From an uncultured Sphingomonas sp. (GTDB taxonomy: Bacteria; Pseudomonadota; Alphaproteobacteria; Sphingomonadales; Sphingomonadaceae), in NCBI RefSeq assembly GCF_913776855.1, contig NZ_CAJYQD010000006.1, positions 45,758 through 109,757 on the forward strand: a DNA stretch of 64,000 bases, written 5' to 3'. The notes beneath the pieces were generated by a model. It worked only from the letters and a program-made list of their open reading frames with translations, had not been told where the DNA came from and searched no databases. A program made the translations under genes and the position numbers. Below are positions 25,651-35,660 of the stretch, one piece after another; position 1 is the first letter of the stretch, and each line of letters opens with the position of its first letter.

Positions 25651-25709
25651 TGGGAAGCGCACATACCGGTGCCCGGGCCTTTGGCCTGACAAAGGGTTCC
25701 TGCTTCCCA
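25651..25709 (+). promoter_or_regulatory. Leader hairpin before rpsB
   Basis: TGGGAAGC (25651-25658) pairs perfectly with GCTTCCCA (25702-25709). Inside is a second GC-rich helix around GGCCTTTGGCC. The structure ends 26 bases before the rpsB ATG. In other bacteria the rpsB leader is the site where S2 represses its own operon; a similar role here is an inference. Confidence 0.5.
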
Positions 25710-25735
25710 GAGGATCAACCGGAAGGAATTATCCT

Positions 25736-26515
25736 ATGGCGGCACCCGTCGTCACCATGCAGGCGCTGCTCGAATCGGGCGCGCACTTCGGCCACCAGAC
25801 CCACCGCTGGAACCCGAAGATGAAGCCGTACATCTTTGGCGATCGTAACGGCGTCCACATCCTCGACCTGTCGCAGACCGTGCCGCTGTTCGCGCGCGCA
25901 CTGGAATTCGTGTCGTCGACGGTCGCTTCGGGCGGCAAGGTCCTGTTCGTCGGCACCAAGCGCCAGGCGCAGGAGCCGATCGCGGAAGCGGCGCGCAAGT
26001 CGGGCCAGCATTTCGTGAACCACCGCTGGCTGGGCGGGATGCTCACCAACTGGAAGACGATCAGCAACTCGATCAAGCGCCTCAAGGCCCTTGAGGAGCA
26101 GCTGTCGGGCGACACGCACGGCCTGACCAAGAAGGAAGTGCTGAACCTGACCCGCGAGAAGGACAAGCTGGAGCTGTCGCTCGGCGGTATCCGCGATCTG
26201 GGCGGCATTCCCGACATCATGTTCGTGATCGACGCGAACAAGGAAGAACTGGCGATCAAGGAAGCCAACACGCTGGGTATCCCGGTCGTCGCGATCCTCG
26301 ATTCGAACGTGTCGCCGGACGGCATCGCGTTCCCGGTGCCGGCGAACGACGACGCCAGCCGTGCGATCCGCCTGTACTGCGAAGCGATCGCGATCGCCGC
26401 GACCCGTGGCGGGCAGCAGGCGATGGCCCATTCGGGCCGCGACCTGGGCGCGATGGACGAGCCGCCGGCAGAAGAGGCGCTGACCGCCGAGCCGGAAGCC
26501 GCTGTCGAAGCGTAA
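25736..26515 (+). CDS. rpsB: 30S ribosomal protein S2
   Basis: A 259-residue small-subunit protein starting [27 protein letters not shown]. It includes [15 protein letters not shown] and the [20 protein letters not shown] block. The last 20 residues form an acidic tail ([14 protein letters not shown]). It heads the rpsB-tsf pair, followed by pyrH and frr, the usual order in alphaproteobacteria. Confidence 0.99.
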   Translation: MAAPVVTMQALLESGAHFGHQTHRWNPKMKPYIFGDRNGVHILDLSQTVPLFARALEFVSSTVASGGKVLFVGTKRQAQEPIAEAARKSGQHFVNHRWLGGMLTNWKTISNSIKRLKALEEQLSGDTHGLTKKEVLNLTREKDKLELSLGGIRDLGGIPDIMFVIDANKEELAIKEANTLGIPVVAILDSNVSPDGIAFPVPANDDASRAIRLYCEAIAIAATRGGQQAMAHSGRDLGAMDEPPAEEALTAEPEAAVEA

Positions 26516-26605
26516 GCTGTCACGGAACTGACGTGCGGGCGGGGCAGGGCGAAACACGCGCTGCCTCGCCCGCAAGCATATCGAACACCAATCAGGAGCC
26601 TGATC

Positions 26606-27535
26606 ATGGCAGAAGTTACCGCCGCCGCCGTCAAGGAACTGCGTGAGCGCTCGGGCGCCGGCATGATGGACTGCAAGAAGGCGCTGTCCGAAAACAACGG
26701 CGACATGGAAGCCGCCGTCGACTGGCTGCGTACCAAAGGCCTCGCCGCCGTTGCCAAGAAGTCGAGCCGCACCGCGGCCGAAGGTCTGGTCGGCGTTGCC
26801 GTCGCCGGCACCAAGGGCGTCGCGATCGAAGTGAACAGCCAGACCGACTTCGTCGCCAAGAACGACCAGTTCCAGAGCTTCGTTCGCGACGTCGTCGCGA
26901 TCGCATTGGAAAAGGGCGATGACGTCGAGGCGCTGAAGGCGCAGGCGATGCCGAACGGCGGCACCGTCGAGGACGCGCTGGTTGCCAACATCTCGACCAT
27001 CGGCGAGAACCAGGTGCTGCGCCGCGCGAAGTCGGTCGACGTCGCCAAGGGCGCGGTGATCCCGTACGTCCATAACTCGGCGGGTCCGGGCCTGGGCAAG
27101 ATCGGCGTGCTGGTCGCGCTGGAATCGGATGCCGGTGTCGACGTGCTGGAGCCGCTGGGCAAGCAGATCGCGATGCACATCGCCGCTGCTTTCCCGCTGG
27201 CGCTGGACGAGAGCGGTCTCGATCAGGACATCCTGGAGCGTGAGCGCCAGATCGCGACCGAAAAGGCCGCCGATTCGGGCAAGCCGGCCGACATCATCGC
27301 CAAGATGGTCGAAGGTTCGGTGAAGAAGTTCGCCAAGGAAAACGCGCTGTTGAGCCAGCCGATCGTGATGGACGGCAAGACCCCGGTCGCCGACGTCGTG
27401 GCAAAGGCGGCCAAGGACGCCGGCACGACGATCGTGCTGAAGGACTATGTTCGCTTCCAGCTCGGTGAAGGCATCGAGAAGGAAGAGAGCGACTTCGCCG
27501 CCGAAGTCGCCGCCACGGCCGGTCTGACCAAGTAA
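26606..27535 (+). CDS. tsf: Translation elongation factor Ts
   Basis: Nucleotide exchange factor for EF-Tu. The 309-residue protein starts [26 protein letters not shown] (the UBA-like N-terminal domain, with the TDFV motif later in [12 protein letters not shown]). Two core dimerisation subdomains follow. It lies 90 bases after rpsB. Confidence 0.98.
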   Translation: MAEVTAAAVKELRERSGAGMMDCKKALSENNGDMEAAVDWLRTKGLAAVAKKSSRTAAEGLVGVAVAGTKGVAIEVNSQTDFVAKNDQFQSFVRDVVAIALEKGDDVEALKAQAMPNGGTVEDALVANISTIGENQVLRRAKSVDVAKGAVIPYVHNSAGPGLGKIGVLVALESDAGVDVLEPLGKQIAMHIAAAFPLALDESGLDQDILERERQIATEKAADSGKPADIIAKMVEGSVKKFAKENALLSQPIVMDGKTPVADVVAKAAKDAGTTIVLKDYVRFQLGEGIEKEESDFAAEVAATAGLTK

Positions 27536-27559
27536 GGTCGTCCGCCGAAAGGCAGTCCG

Positions 27560-27596
27560 CAGGGGCCGCAGGCGCGACATGCGTTTGCGGCCCCTG
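27560..27596 (+). terminator. GC-rich hairpin between tsf and pyrH (weak terminator)
   Basis: CAGGGGCCGCA (27560-27570) pairs perfectly with TGCGGCCCCTG (27586-27596). No T-run follows, so it may only attenuate transcription or protect the end of the rpsB-tsf message, letting some reading continue into pyrH. Confidence 0.5.
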
Positions 27597-27695
27597 TCAT
27601 GTCCGGCGCACCCCGCCCGGCAATGCCCGCTTGGCTTTGCGGGCGGTCGCGGCTAGGGTCCGGCGCGCTTCCGATAGACCAACTTTGCAGGTTCC

Positions 27696-28418
27696 ATGAC
27701 CCGTCCCCGCTTCAACCGTATCCTCCTGAAACTGTCCGGCGAAGTGCTGATGGGTTCCGGCCAGTTCGGCATCGATCCCGCGATGTGCGAGCGCGTCGCG
27801 CGCGAGATCAAGGCCGCACGCGGTGAGGGACATGAGGTGTGCGTGGTCGTCGGCGGCGGCAATATCTTTCGCGGTGTCGCCGGTGCTGCGCAGGGCTTCG
27901 AACGCGCCAGCGCCGATTATATGGGGATGCTTGCGACCGTCATGAACGCGCTCGCCATGCAGAATGCGCTGGAGCAGATCGGCGTGGAGACGCGGGTGCA
28001 GTCGGCGATCCCGATGGCATCGGTGTGCGAACCCTATATCCGCCGTCGCGCCATGCGCCACATGGAGAAGGGTCGCGTCGTGATCTTCGCCGCCGGCACC
28101 GGCAGCCCGTTCTTCACCACCGACACCACCGCCGCGCTGCGCGCCGCTGAAATGGGCTGCGAGGCGCTGTTCAAGGGCACCAGCGTCGACGGCGTGTATG
28201 ATGCGGACCCGAAGAAGGTGCCGACCGCAACCCGCTATGACACGCTGGGCTTCGGTCGCGTGCTGGCCGACGACCTCAAGGTCATGGACGCGTCGGCCGT
28301 GGCGCTGTGCCGTGACAACAATATCCCGATCGTCGTCTTCAACATCCGTGACGAAGGCAACCTGGCCGCCGTGCTGGCGGGTGAGGGCGTGTCGACGATC
28401 GTCCAGAACAACGCTTGA
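27696..28418 (+). CDS. pyrH: UMP kinase
   Basis: Phosphorylates UMP to UDP. The 240-residue amino-acid-kinase-fold protein has [12 protein letters not shown] at the start, [11 protein letters not shown], the acidic [16 protein letters not shown] helix, and [20 protein letters not shown]. It also has [12 protein letters not shown] and the C-terminal [11 protein letters not shown]. It begins a second set of genes: pyrH-frr-uppS-cdsA-dxr-rseP-bamA. Confidence 0.98.
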   Translation: MTRPRFNRILLKLSGEVLMGSGQFGIDPAMCERVAREIKAARGEGHEVCVVVGGGNIFRGVAGAAQGFERASADYMGMLATVMNALAMQNALEQIGVETRVQSAIPMASVCEPYIRRRAMRHMEKGRVVIFAAGTGSPFFTTDTTAALRAAEMGCEALFKGTSVDGVYDADPKKVPTATRYDTLGFGRVLADDLKVMDASAVALCRDNNIPIVVFNIRDEGNLAAVLAGEGVSTIVQNNA

Positions 28419-28436
28419 TTCAGAAGGAAGTCGGTT

Positions 28437-28994
28437 ATGGCCGCATATAACAAGGCCGATCTGGAGCGCCGGATGGCCGGTGCCGTGGAATCGCTGAAGG
28501 GCGACCTGAGCGGCCTGCGCACCGGTCGCGCGTCGGTGTCGCTGCTCGATCCGGTGACGGTTGAGGTCTATGGCGCGCACATGCCGCTGAACCAGGTCGC
28601 GACCGTCTCCGCGCCCGAACCGCGCATGTTGTCGGTGCAGGTGTGGGACAAGTCGAATGTCGGCCCGGCCGACAAGGCGATCCGATCGGCGGGCCTCGGC
28701 CTCAACCCGATCGTCGATGGCCAGACGCTGCGGCTGCCGATTCCCGACCTGACCGAGGAGCGTCGCAAGGAACTCGCCAAGCTGGCCGGCAAGTACGCTG
28801 AATCGGCGCGCATCGCGGTGCGCAACGTTCGTCGCGACGGCATGGAAGGCCTGAAGACCGACGAGAAGAAGGGCGTCTATTCGGAGGACGAGCGCAAGAA
28901 GCTTGAAACCGAAGTGCAGAAGATGACCGACGCGACGATCGCCGATATCGATTCCGCGGCGGATGCTAAGGAAAAGGAAATCCTCGGCAAGTGA
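28437..28994 (+). CDS. frr: Ribosome recycling factor
   Basis: Splits the post-termination ribosome with EF-G. The 185-residue two-domain protein starts [31 protein letters not shown]. It has the [30 protein letters not shown] beta domain and the helical tail [18 protein letters not shown]. The stop overlaps the uppS start codon by four bases (GTGA). Confidence 0.98.
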   Translation: MAAYNKADLERRMAGAVESLKGDLSGLRTGRASVSLLDPVTVEVYGAHMPLNQVATVSAPEPRMLSVQVWDKSNVGPADKAIRSAGLGLNPIVDGQTLRLPIPDLTEERRKELAKLAGKYAESARIAVRNVRRDGMEGLKTDEKKGVYSEDERKKLETEVQKMTDATIADIDSAADAKEKEILGK

Positions 28995-29755
28995 CGTCGT
29001 TCGCCGCGCGCGCTCCGGTATCGGCGGCTGATCCTGCCGAACCGGGCCTGCCCCCTTCCGCAACCATTCCCCGCCATGTGGCGATCATCATGGACGGCAA
29101 TGGCCGCTGGGCGAAGGCCCGGCGCCTGCCGCGCGTGGCTGGCCACCGGCAAGGCGTGGAAGCGGTGCGACGGATCACGCGGGCGGCGCGCGAACAGGGG
29201 ATCGAGGCGTTGACGCTCTACGCCTTCTCCTCGGAGAATTGGCGCCGGCCGGAAGAGGAAATCGGCGACCTGATGGGGTTGCTGCGCCATTTCCTGAAGA
29301 ACGAGATCAAGGAACTGACGCGCGAGGGTGTGCGGCTGCGCATCCTCGGCAATTACCGTGCATTGAAGGCCGATCTGGTCGAGTTGATCGACGATGCGGT
29401 GGCGCGGACGGCGACCAATACCGGGCCGATCCTCGCCATCGCGCTGAATTACGGTGCGCAGGCGGAACTGGTCGCGGCAACGCGGCGGCTGGCGGAAAAG
29501 GTCGCGGCCGGGATGCCGGTATCGGCGATCGACGAAGCAGCGATCGACCGCGAACTCGATACCGATGGCTTGCCGCCGCTCGACCTGATGATCCGCACGT
29601 CGGGCGAGCAGCGCCTGTCGAACTTCCTGTTGTGGCAGGCGGCCTATGCCGAATTGCTGTTCGTCGACACGTTGTGGCCCGATTTCGATGGCGACGCACT
29701 GGCGGAAGCCATTGCGGCCTATGGCAGGCGGCAGCGCCGGTTCGGCGGCCTGTGA
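28991..29755 (+). CDS. uppS: Isoprenyl transferase (undecaprenyl diphosphate synthase)
   Basis: Elongates FPP with IPP to the C55 lipid carrier needed for peptidoglycan. The 254-residue cis-prenyltransferase starts from a GTG (28991). It has [17 protein letters not shown] with the catalytic Asp35, [12 protein letters not shown], and the C-terminal [19 protein letters not shown]. The first 28 residues before RHVAII are poorly conserved, so the true start could be later. Confidence 0.96.
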   Translation: MTSFAARAPVSAADPAEPGLPPSATIPRHVAIIMDGNGRWAKARRLPRVAGHRQGVEAVRRITRAAREQGIEALTLYAFSSENWRRPEEEIGDLMGLLRHFLKNEIKELTREGVRLRILGNYRALKADLVELIDDAVARTATNTGPILAIALNYGAQAELVAATRRLAEKVAAGMPVSAIDEAAIDRELDTDGLPPLDLMIRTSGEQRLSNFLLWQAAYAELLFVDTLWPDFDGDALAEAIAAYGRRQRRFGGL

Positions 29756-30555
29756 CGCCCGATCCCGCCGCCGATCCGGTTGCGCGGCGCAAGTCGGACC
29801 TGGCTACGCGCACGCTGGCCAGTGTCGGGATGATCGCGGTGGCGGCTACGGCATTGTGGCTGGGGGGCTTCGTCTTCTGGCTGCTGGTCGCGATCGGCAC
29901 CTTGTTCATGATGGCCGAATGGGCCGACCTGCACAAAGTATCGCGCCAGCATAAGCGTCTGGCCCAACTGGCGCTGACCGTGCCGCTCGCGATCCTGTCA
30001 CCGCTGGCGGCGGGGGCGAGCTTCCTGGCGCTGGGGTTGATCGTGGGCGCGGCGTTCTTCGTCGTCATCACCACGCGACTGTCGGGCCTGGCGCGTGGCA
30101 TCCTTTATTGCGGGGCGCCGGCGCTGGCGGTCGTGTTCCTGCGCGAGCAGGGAGATGGGCTGCTGCTCGCCTTCTGGGCGATGGCGCTGGTATGGGCGTG
30201 CGATATCGGCGCCTATTTCGCCGGCCGGTCGATCGGCGGGCCGAAGCTGGCGCCGACGATCAGCCCGAACAAGACCTGGGCCGGGCTGATCGGCGGCGTC
30301 ATCGCCGCATCGGTGCTGGCGGGGGTGCTGCAATATGCCGGATTGGCGCTGCACCTCGTGCTGGCGACGCCGCTGCTGGCCGTGCTGGCGCAGATGGGCG
30401 ACCTGTATGAGAGCCAGATGAAGCGCAAGGCCGGGGTCAAGGATTCGGGCAACGTCCTGCCCGGCCATGGCGGCGTGATGGATCGTTTGGACGGACTGGT
30501 TCCCGTCGCGCCCGCTGCGGCGCTGATGGTATTGGCGGGGCTGTATCTGGCATGA
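29752..30555 (+). CDS. cdsA: Phosphatidate cytidylyltransferase
   Basis: Makes CDP-diacylglycerol, the precursor used by pssA, in the inner membrane. The 267-residue protein starts from a GTG overlapping the uppS stop. It has about seven spans and the signature ISPNKTWAGLIGG (near residue 175) with DLYESQMKRKAGVKDSGNVLPGHGGVMDRLDG, which holds the catalytic acidic residues. Confidence 0.97.
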   Translation: MTPDPAADPVARRKSDLATRTLASVGMIAVAATALWLGGFVFWLLVAIGTLFMMAEWADLHKVSRQHKRLAQLALTVPLAILSPLAAGASFLALGLIVGAAFFVVITTRLSGLARGILYCGAPALAVVFLREQGDGLLLAFWAMALVWACDIGAYFAGRSIGGPKLAPTISPNKTWAGLIGGVIAASVLAGVLQYAGLALHLVLATPLLAVLAQMGDLYESQMKRKAGVKDSGNVLPGHGGVMDRLDGLVPVAPAAALMVLAGLYLA

Positions 30556-31709
30556 AGCGGGTTAGTATTCTGGGCGTGACCGGATCGGTCGGGTCGTCGA
30601 CGCTCGACCTGATCGAGCGTGCGCCGGACGCGTTTGCGGTCGAGGCGATGACCGCGCACCGCGACGTCGGCAAACTGGCTGCGGCCGCGCGACGGGTGGG
30701 TGCGAAGCTGGCGGTAGTTGGTGACGAGGCCTGTCTGCCGGCCTTGCGCGAGGCGCTGGCCGGGAGTGGGGTCGAAGCGGCGGGTGGTGCGCAGGCCGTG
30801 GTCGAAGCGGCGGCGCGGCCGGTCGACTGGACCATGGCGGCGATCGTCGGCACGGCGGGGCTGAAGCCGGTGATGGCCGCGCTCGCCCGCGGTGGCGCGG
30901 TGGCGCTGGCCAACAAGGAGGCGCTGGTATCGGCGGGCGAGGTGATGATGGCGGCGGCAGGCCAGGCGGGCACGACGCTGCTGCCGGTCGACAGCGAGCA
31001 TAATGCCGTCTTCCAGTGCCTCGACGATTGCCCGCCCGAACGGATTCGCCGGATCATCCTGACCGCGAGCGGCGGGCCCTTCCGCGAACGTTCGCTCGAC
31101 GAAATGCGTGGCATCACGCCCGAACAGGCGGTGGCCCATCCGAACTGGTCGATGGGCGCCAAGATCTCGGTCGATTCGGCGACGATGATGAACAAGGGCC
31201 TCGAACTGATCGAGGCCTATCACCTGTTCCCGGTGACGCCGGAACAGCTCGACGTACTGGTCCATCGCCAGTCGGTGATTCATTCGATGGTCGAATATGT
31301 CGACGGGTCGACGCTGGCGCAGCTGGGGTCGCCCGACATGCGCGTGCCGATCGCGCACGCGCTGGCATGGCCCGACCGGATGGAGACGCCGTGCGAGCGG
31401 CTCGATCTGGCGCGGATCGGTCGGCTGGATTTTGAAGCGCCGGACATGGTGCGCTTTCCCGCATTGGCGCTGGCCCGTGCCGCATTGTCGGCGGGCGGCG
31501 GGCGGCCGGCGATATTGAACGCGGCGAACGAGGTGGCGGTGGCGGCGTTTCTCGAGCGCCGGATCGGCTTCCTCGAAATTGCCGCAATCGTCGCGGATGT
31601 TCTCGACCGCTTCGATCCGCCGAAGCCGCAGACGATCGATGCCGTGCTGACCATCGATACGGAGGCACGGGCATTGGCGGGCGAGCGTGTGAAGGACAGC
31701 GTCGCTTGA
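30552..31709 (+). CDS. dxr: 1-Deoxy-D-xylulose-5-phosphate reductoisomerase
   Basis: First committed step of the MEP isoprenoid pathway (DXP to MEP with NADPH). The 385-residue protein has the NADPH fold at RVSILGVTGSVGSSTLDLI, the metal/substrate residues in LPVDSEHNAVFQCL, and VDSATMMNKGLELIEA. It also has VLVHRQSVIHSMVEYVDGS. Its ATG overlaps the cdsA stop by four bases. It feeds the pathway that supplies uppS. Confidence 0.98.
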   Translation: MKRVSILGVTGSVGSSTLDLIERAPDAFAVEAMTAHRDVGKLAAAARRVGAKLAVVGDEACLPALREALAGSGVEAAGGAQAVVEAAARPVDWTMAAIVGTAGLKPVMAALARGGAVALANKEALVSAGEVMMAAAGQAGTTLLPVDSEHNAVFQCLDDCPPERIRRIILTASGGPFRERSLDEMRGITPEQAVAHPNWSMGAKISVDSATMMNKGLELIEAYHLFPVTPEQLDVLVHRQSVIHSMVEYVDGSTLAQLGSPDMRVPIAHALAWPDRMETPCERLDLARIGRLDFEAPDMVRFPALALARAALSAGGGRPAILNAANEVAVAAFLERRIGFLEIAAIVADVLDRFDPPKPQTIDAVLTIDTEARALAGERVKDSVA

Positions 31710-32839
31710 TCGAATCCCCCGGACTGTTGATGACGATCATCGCGTTCCTGCTGGTGCTGGGGCCGTTGGTGTTCCTTCACGAGCTGGGCCATTATGCTGC
31801 CGGGCGCTGGTTCGGGGTGAAGGTCGATGCGTTCTCGGTCGGGTTCGGACGGGAGGTCGCAGGCTTCACCGACCGGCATGGCACCCGGTGGAAGTTCGGC
31901 TGGCTGCCGCTGGGCGGCTATGTCCGCTTTGCCGGCGACATGAACCCGGCGTCGCTGCCCGATGCCGAATGGCTGCAACTGCCCGCGCACGAACGCGCCC
32001 GGACGTTCCAGGCAAAGCCGGTGTGGCAGCGGGCGATCATCGTCGCCGCCGGGCCGGCGGTGAACCTGTTGCTCGCGGTCCTGATCCTCGGGGGTTTTGC
32101 CGCTGCTTATGGCGTTGACCGTACGCCGGCGACGGTCGGCGGCGTGGTGCAGGGAAGTGCTGCGGATCGCGCCGGGCTGCAGCCGGGCGACCGGATTGTT
32201 TCGCTGGACGGGCGATCGATCGATACGTTTTCCGACCTGTCGTTCTTTACCGCGCTGCACCCCGGTGAGCGGGTCACGGTCGACTACGTGCGGGGCGGAG
32301 CGATGCGTGCGGCCGACGCAGTGATCGGGTCGGTCGTGCAGCGCGACCGGTTCGGTAACGAGGCGAAGATCGGCCGCTTCGGCATCGAACGCGGCGATCC
32401 GGTCTATGCTCCGCTGCCGCTATGGCAGGCGCCGGCCGAGGGCGCGCGCATGGTCGGTTCGATCCTGCGCGGTACCGTCGATGGCCTGTGGCAGATCATT
32501 ACCGGCAGGCGGTCGGTCAACGAAATGGGCGGGCCGCTGCGCATTGCCAAGGCTTCGGGGGAACAGCTGTCGCTTGGCTGGCCGGCGCTGGTGACGTTCG
32601 TGGCCTTCGTTTCCATTAATCTGGGATTCATCAACTTGTTGCCAGTTCCGATGCTGGATGGCGGCCACCTGTTCTTCTACGCCATCGAAGCGGTGAAGCG
32701 CGGGCCGGTCAGCCCGCAGACGATGGAGTGGGCGTTTCGCGGCGGATTGGCGCTGTTGCTGGCATTGATGATATTCGTCACGGTGAACGATCTGGGGGCG
32801 TTCGGTGTATGGCGTGGGCTGGCCGGCTTGATCGGCTGA
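31706..32839 (+). CDS. rseP: RIP metalloprotease RseP
   Basis: Site-2 protease that cuts membrane anti-sigma factors during envelope stress. The 377-residue protein has HELGH (His25, Glu26, His29) in the first span, a PDZ domain near residues 145-195 (GSAADRAGLQPGDRIVSLDG), and the second metal motif NLLPVPMLDGGH. It starts at a TTG overlapping the dxr stop (TTGA). An ATG at 31730 is a shorter alternative that loses the first eight residues. Confidence 0.95.
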   Translation: MIESPGLLMTIIAFLLVLGPLVFLHELGHYAAGRWFGVKVDAFSVGFGREVAGFTDRHGTRWKFGWLPLGGYVRFAGDMNPASLPDAEWLQLPAHERARTFQAKPVWQRAIIVAAGPAVNLLLAVLILGGFAAAYGVDRTPATVGGVVQGSAADRAGLQPGDRIVSLDGRSIDTFSDLSFFTALHPGERVTVDYVRGGAMRAADAVIGSVVQRDRFGNEAKIGRFGIERGDPVYAPLPLWQAPAEGARMVGSILRGTVDGLWQIITGRRSVNEMGGPLRIAKASGEQLSLGWPALVTFVAFVSINLGFINLLPVPMLDGGHLFFYAIEAVKRGPVSPQTMEWAFRGGLALLLALMIFVTVNDLGAFGVWRGLAGLIG

Positions 32840-32891
32840 CGCGGTTAGGGCAGGGCGCAATCGTCCTGTTTGGAAAGTTCCTCCGGTTGGG

Positions 32892-35660
32892 GTGGGTTTG
32901 GTGACGGCAAGCAAGTTTTCGATTTACGGCGCACATGGCGTGGCGCTGCTCGCGGGCACGATGCTCTCGGGCACGGCGGCCTCCGCACAGACGCGCCCGG
33001 CCGCCGCTGCTCCGGCAGTCCAGTCACCCGCCGCAGCGGCACCGGCAGCGCCCGTCGTGCCGACCCGCACCATCCGCTCGCTTCGGGTCGAGGGGGCGCA
33101 GCGCATCGAGCCGGACACGGTGCTGTCCTATACGAAGCTGCGCGTCGGCATCCCCTACACCGCCGAAACGCTTGATCAGGCGATCAAGGACCTGTACGCG
33201 TCCGACCTGCTCGCCAATGTCGAGATCGAGGGCGCCGAGACCAGCGACATCATCGTTCGGGTGCGCGAGAACCCGATCATCAACCGCGTGGTGCTGGAGG
33301 GCAACAAGCGGCTGAAGGACGACAAGATCACCAAGGAGATCAAGCTCGCCCCGCGGCAGATATTCACCCGCACCGCCGTGCGTGCCGATGTAGCGCGCAT
33401 CGTCGAACTGTATCGCCGCCAGGGCCGGTTCGCGGCGAACGTCGAGCCGAAGATGGTCATGCTCGACCAGAACCGCGTCGACGTGATCTTCGAAATCCAG
33501 GAAGGCCCGAAGTCGAAGGTCCGCCAGATCAACATCCTCGGCAACGAGGTGTTCAGCGACAGCGAACTGCGCGGCGAGATGGCGACCAAGGAATCGCGCC
33601 CGTGGCGGATCTTCAGCTCGAACACGAGCTATGACCAGGACCGCCTGGCCTATGACCAGCAGAAGCTGCGCCAATTCTACCTGACCAACGGCTATGCCGA
33701 TTTCCGCGTCATCTCGGCGGTTGCCGAACTGACGCCGGACAAGGAAGACTTCATCATCACCTATGTGGTGGAGGAAGGTAAGCGGTACAAATTCGGCGAC
33801 GTGGCGGTGGAAAGTGCGATCCGCGATTTCGACAGCGCCGCGCTGACCAAGACGCTGCCGATGAAGAAGGGCGACTGGTACAACGCCAAGCTGTCCGAGG
33901 ACGCGATCGACCAGCTGAGCGAATATGCCGGCCTGTTCGGCTATGCGTTCACCGACGTCCGCCCAGAATATCAGCCCGATCGTGAGAAGCTCACGATGGG
34001 GATCACCTTCTTCCTGAACGAAGCGAACCGGACCTATGTCGAAAAGATCGACATCACCGGCAACACGCAGACGCAGGACCGCGTCATCCGCCGCGAATTC
34101 CGCGTCGCGGAAGGCGATGCGTTCAACGCGTTCCTGATCAAGCGGTCGCAGGATCGCATCAATTCGCTCGGCTATTTCCAAGAAAAGTTCGAGATCGAGC
34201 GCAAGGAAGGCTCCTCGCCCGATCGGATCATCCTGGCCGCGAACGTCGAGGAAAAGTCGACCGGCGAACTGACCCTGTCGGCCGGCTTCTCCAGCCTCGA
34301 ACGCTTCATCATCCAGGCGTCGATCCGGCAGCGGAATTTCCGGGGCAAGGGGCAGGACCTGCAGGCGTCGGTCAATTATTCGACCTATCAGAAGTCGGTC
34401 GAGCTGGGCTTCACCGAACCCTATCTGTTCGACAAGAACGTGGCGCTGGGCGGCACGATCTTCCGCCGCGATTTCAATTCGTTCAACTTCCTGGGCACCG
34501 GGCGCAACTCGCTCTATTCGCAGGTGTCGACCGGCGGGCAGATCGTCGCCAGCGTGCCGCTGACCGAATTCTGGACGTTGTCGGGCCGCTATCAGCTGAG
34601 CCAGGACAATGTGGGCCTGGACAAGAACACCTATTTCACCAACGACGTCTGCGACCCGATCAAGGCCGGACGCTATCTGTGCGATTCGATCGGGAACCGC
34701 CTGTCGAGCATCGTCGGTGCGAACCTGATCTTCGACAATCTGAACAACCGCCTGCGCCCGTCGCGCGGCCAGCGGTTGGTGACCGGCGTCGATTTCGCAG
34801 GGTTGGGCGGCGACGTGCGCTATGCCCGCGTACGCGGTGATTTCGACAAATACTGGAACCTCAGCGGGTTCGTCCTGTCGGCAGGGATCGAGGGCGGCTA
34901 TATCCACGGGCTGCAGAAGAGCCCCGGCGAAGGGATCGATCCGGTCCGCATCGTCGACCGCTTCTACCTGGGCGAGCCGCAGTTCCGCGGCTTCGACATT
35001 CGCGGCGTCGGCCCGCGCATCCAGCGCCAGCGCTATACCGGCTCGGTCGCCGGCGGCGATCAGGCACTGGTTACGGCGCGCGACCAGGTGCTGAACGATC
35101 CGCTGGGCGGCAAGGCCTATTATCTCGGCAAGCTCGAACTCGAGCCGCCGCTGGGGTCTGGCATCGCGGAGCTGGGCCTGCGTCCGTCGATCTTCATCCA
35201 GGCCGGTGCGCTGTTCGGCGTCACCCGCCCGCTGCCGACCGTGCGTTTCCAGCAGGCGAAGAACGCCGACGGCACGCTGCAGTTCAACAAGGACGGGTCG
35301 CCGTCGCTGTTGCCGTTCACGACCAATACGACGGTCAATGGCCAGCAGGTGTATAACAACCAGTTCACCGACGCGTCCGGCGCGCCGGCGTTCCGCCAGA
35401 CGACCTGTTCGGTCGGTTATTCGGCGACGATCGGCGGCACCTGCGCCGGCGGGGAAACCAACACCATCGCCACGTCGACCACCGATCCGTTCCTCGAACA
35501 GTTCCTGGGCGATTCGGCCAAGCCGCGCCTGTCGATCGGTGTCGGGGTGAACTGGAATTCGCCGTTCGGGCCGCTGCGCATCGACCTTGCCAAGGCGTTG
35601 CTGAGCCAGCCGGGCGACGACAAGAAACTCATCACTTTCAACGTAGGAACCCAATTCTGA
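32892..35660 (+). CDS. bamA: Outer membrane protein assembly factor BamA
   Basis: Inserts beta-barrel proteins into the outer membrane. The 922-residue protein has an N-terminal signal peptide, five POTRA domains (about residues 60-430), and a 16-stranded barrel with the BamA motifs (VTGVDFAGLGGDVRYARV, FYLGEPQFRGFDIRGVGPR, and the terminal strand KLITFNVGTQF ending in Phe). The GTG at 32892 is the first good start; a GTG nine bases further on is also possible. Two insert segments near residues 780-860 lengthen the barrel loops. Confidence 0.96.
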   Translation: MGLVTASKFSIYGAHGVALLAGTMLSGTAASAQTRPAAAAPAVQSPAAAAPAAPVVPTRTIRSLRVEGAQRIEPDTVLSYTKLRVGIPYTAETLDQAIKDLYASDLLANVEIEGAETSDIIVRVRENPIINRVVLEGNKRLKDDKITKEIKLAPRQIFTRTAVRADVARIVELYRRQGRFAANVEPKMVMLDQNRVDVIFEIQEGPKSKVRQINILGNEVFSDSELRGEMATKESRPWRIFSSNTSYDQDRLAYDQQKLRQFYLTNGYADFRVISAVAELTPDKEDFIITYVVEEGKRYKFGDVAVESAIRDFDSAALTKTLPMKKGDWYNAKLSEDAIDQLSEYAGLFGYAFTDVRPEYQPDREKLTMGITFFLNEANRTYVEKIDITGNTQTQDRVIRREFRVAEGDAFNAFLIKRSQDRINSLGYFQEKFEIERKEGSSPDRIILAANVEEKSTGELTLSAGFSSLERFIIQASIRQRNFRGKGQDLQASVNYSTYQKSVELGFTEPYLFDKNVALGGTIFRRDFNSFNFLGTGRNSLYSQVSTGGQIVASVPLTEFWTLSGRYQLSQDNVGLDKNTYFTNDVCDPIKAGRYLCDSIGNRLSSIVGANLIFDNLNNRLRPSRGQRLVTGVDFAGLGGDVRYARVRGDFDKYWNLSGFVLSAGIEGGYIHGLQKSPGEGIDPVRIVDRFYLGEPQFRGFDIRGVGPRIQRQRYTGSVAGGDQALVTARDQVLNDPLGGKAYYLGKLELEPPLGSGIAELGLRPSIFIQAGALFGVTRPLPTVRFQQAKNADGTLQFNKDGSPSLLPFTTNTTVNGQQVYNNQFTDASGAPAFRQTTCSVGYSATIGGTCAGGETNTIATSTTDPFLEQFLGDSAKPRLSIGVGVNWNSPFGPLRIDLAKALLSQPGDDKKLITFNVGTQF

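Noticed and set aside
33024-35654. Open frame of 876 codons opposite bamA
   Set aside because: It is wholly antisense to a certain bamA gene and lacks any family motif.
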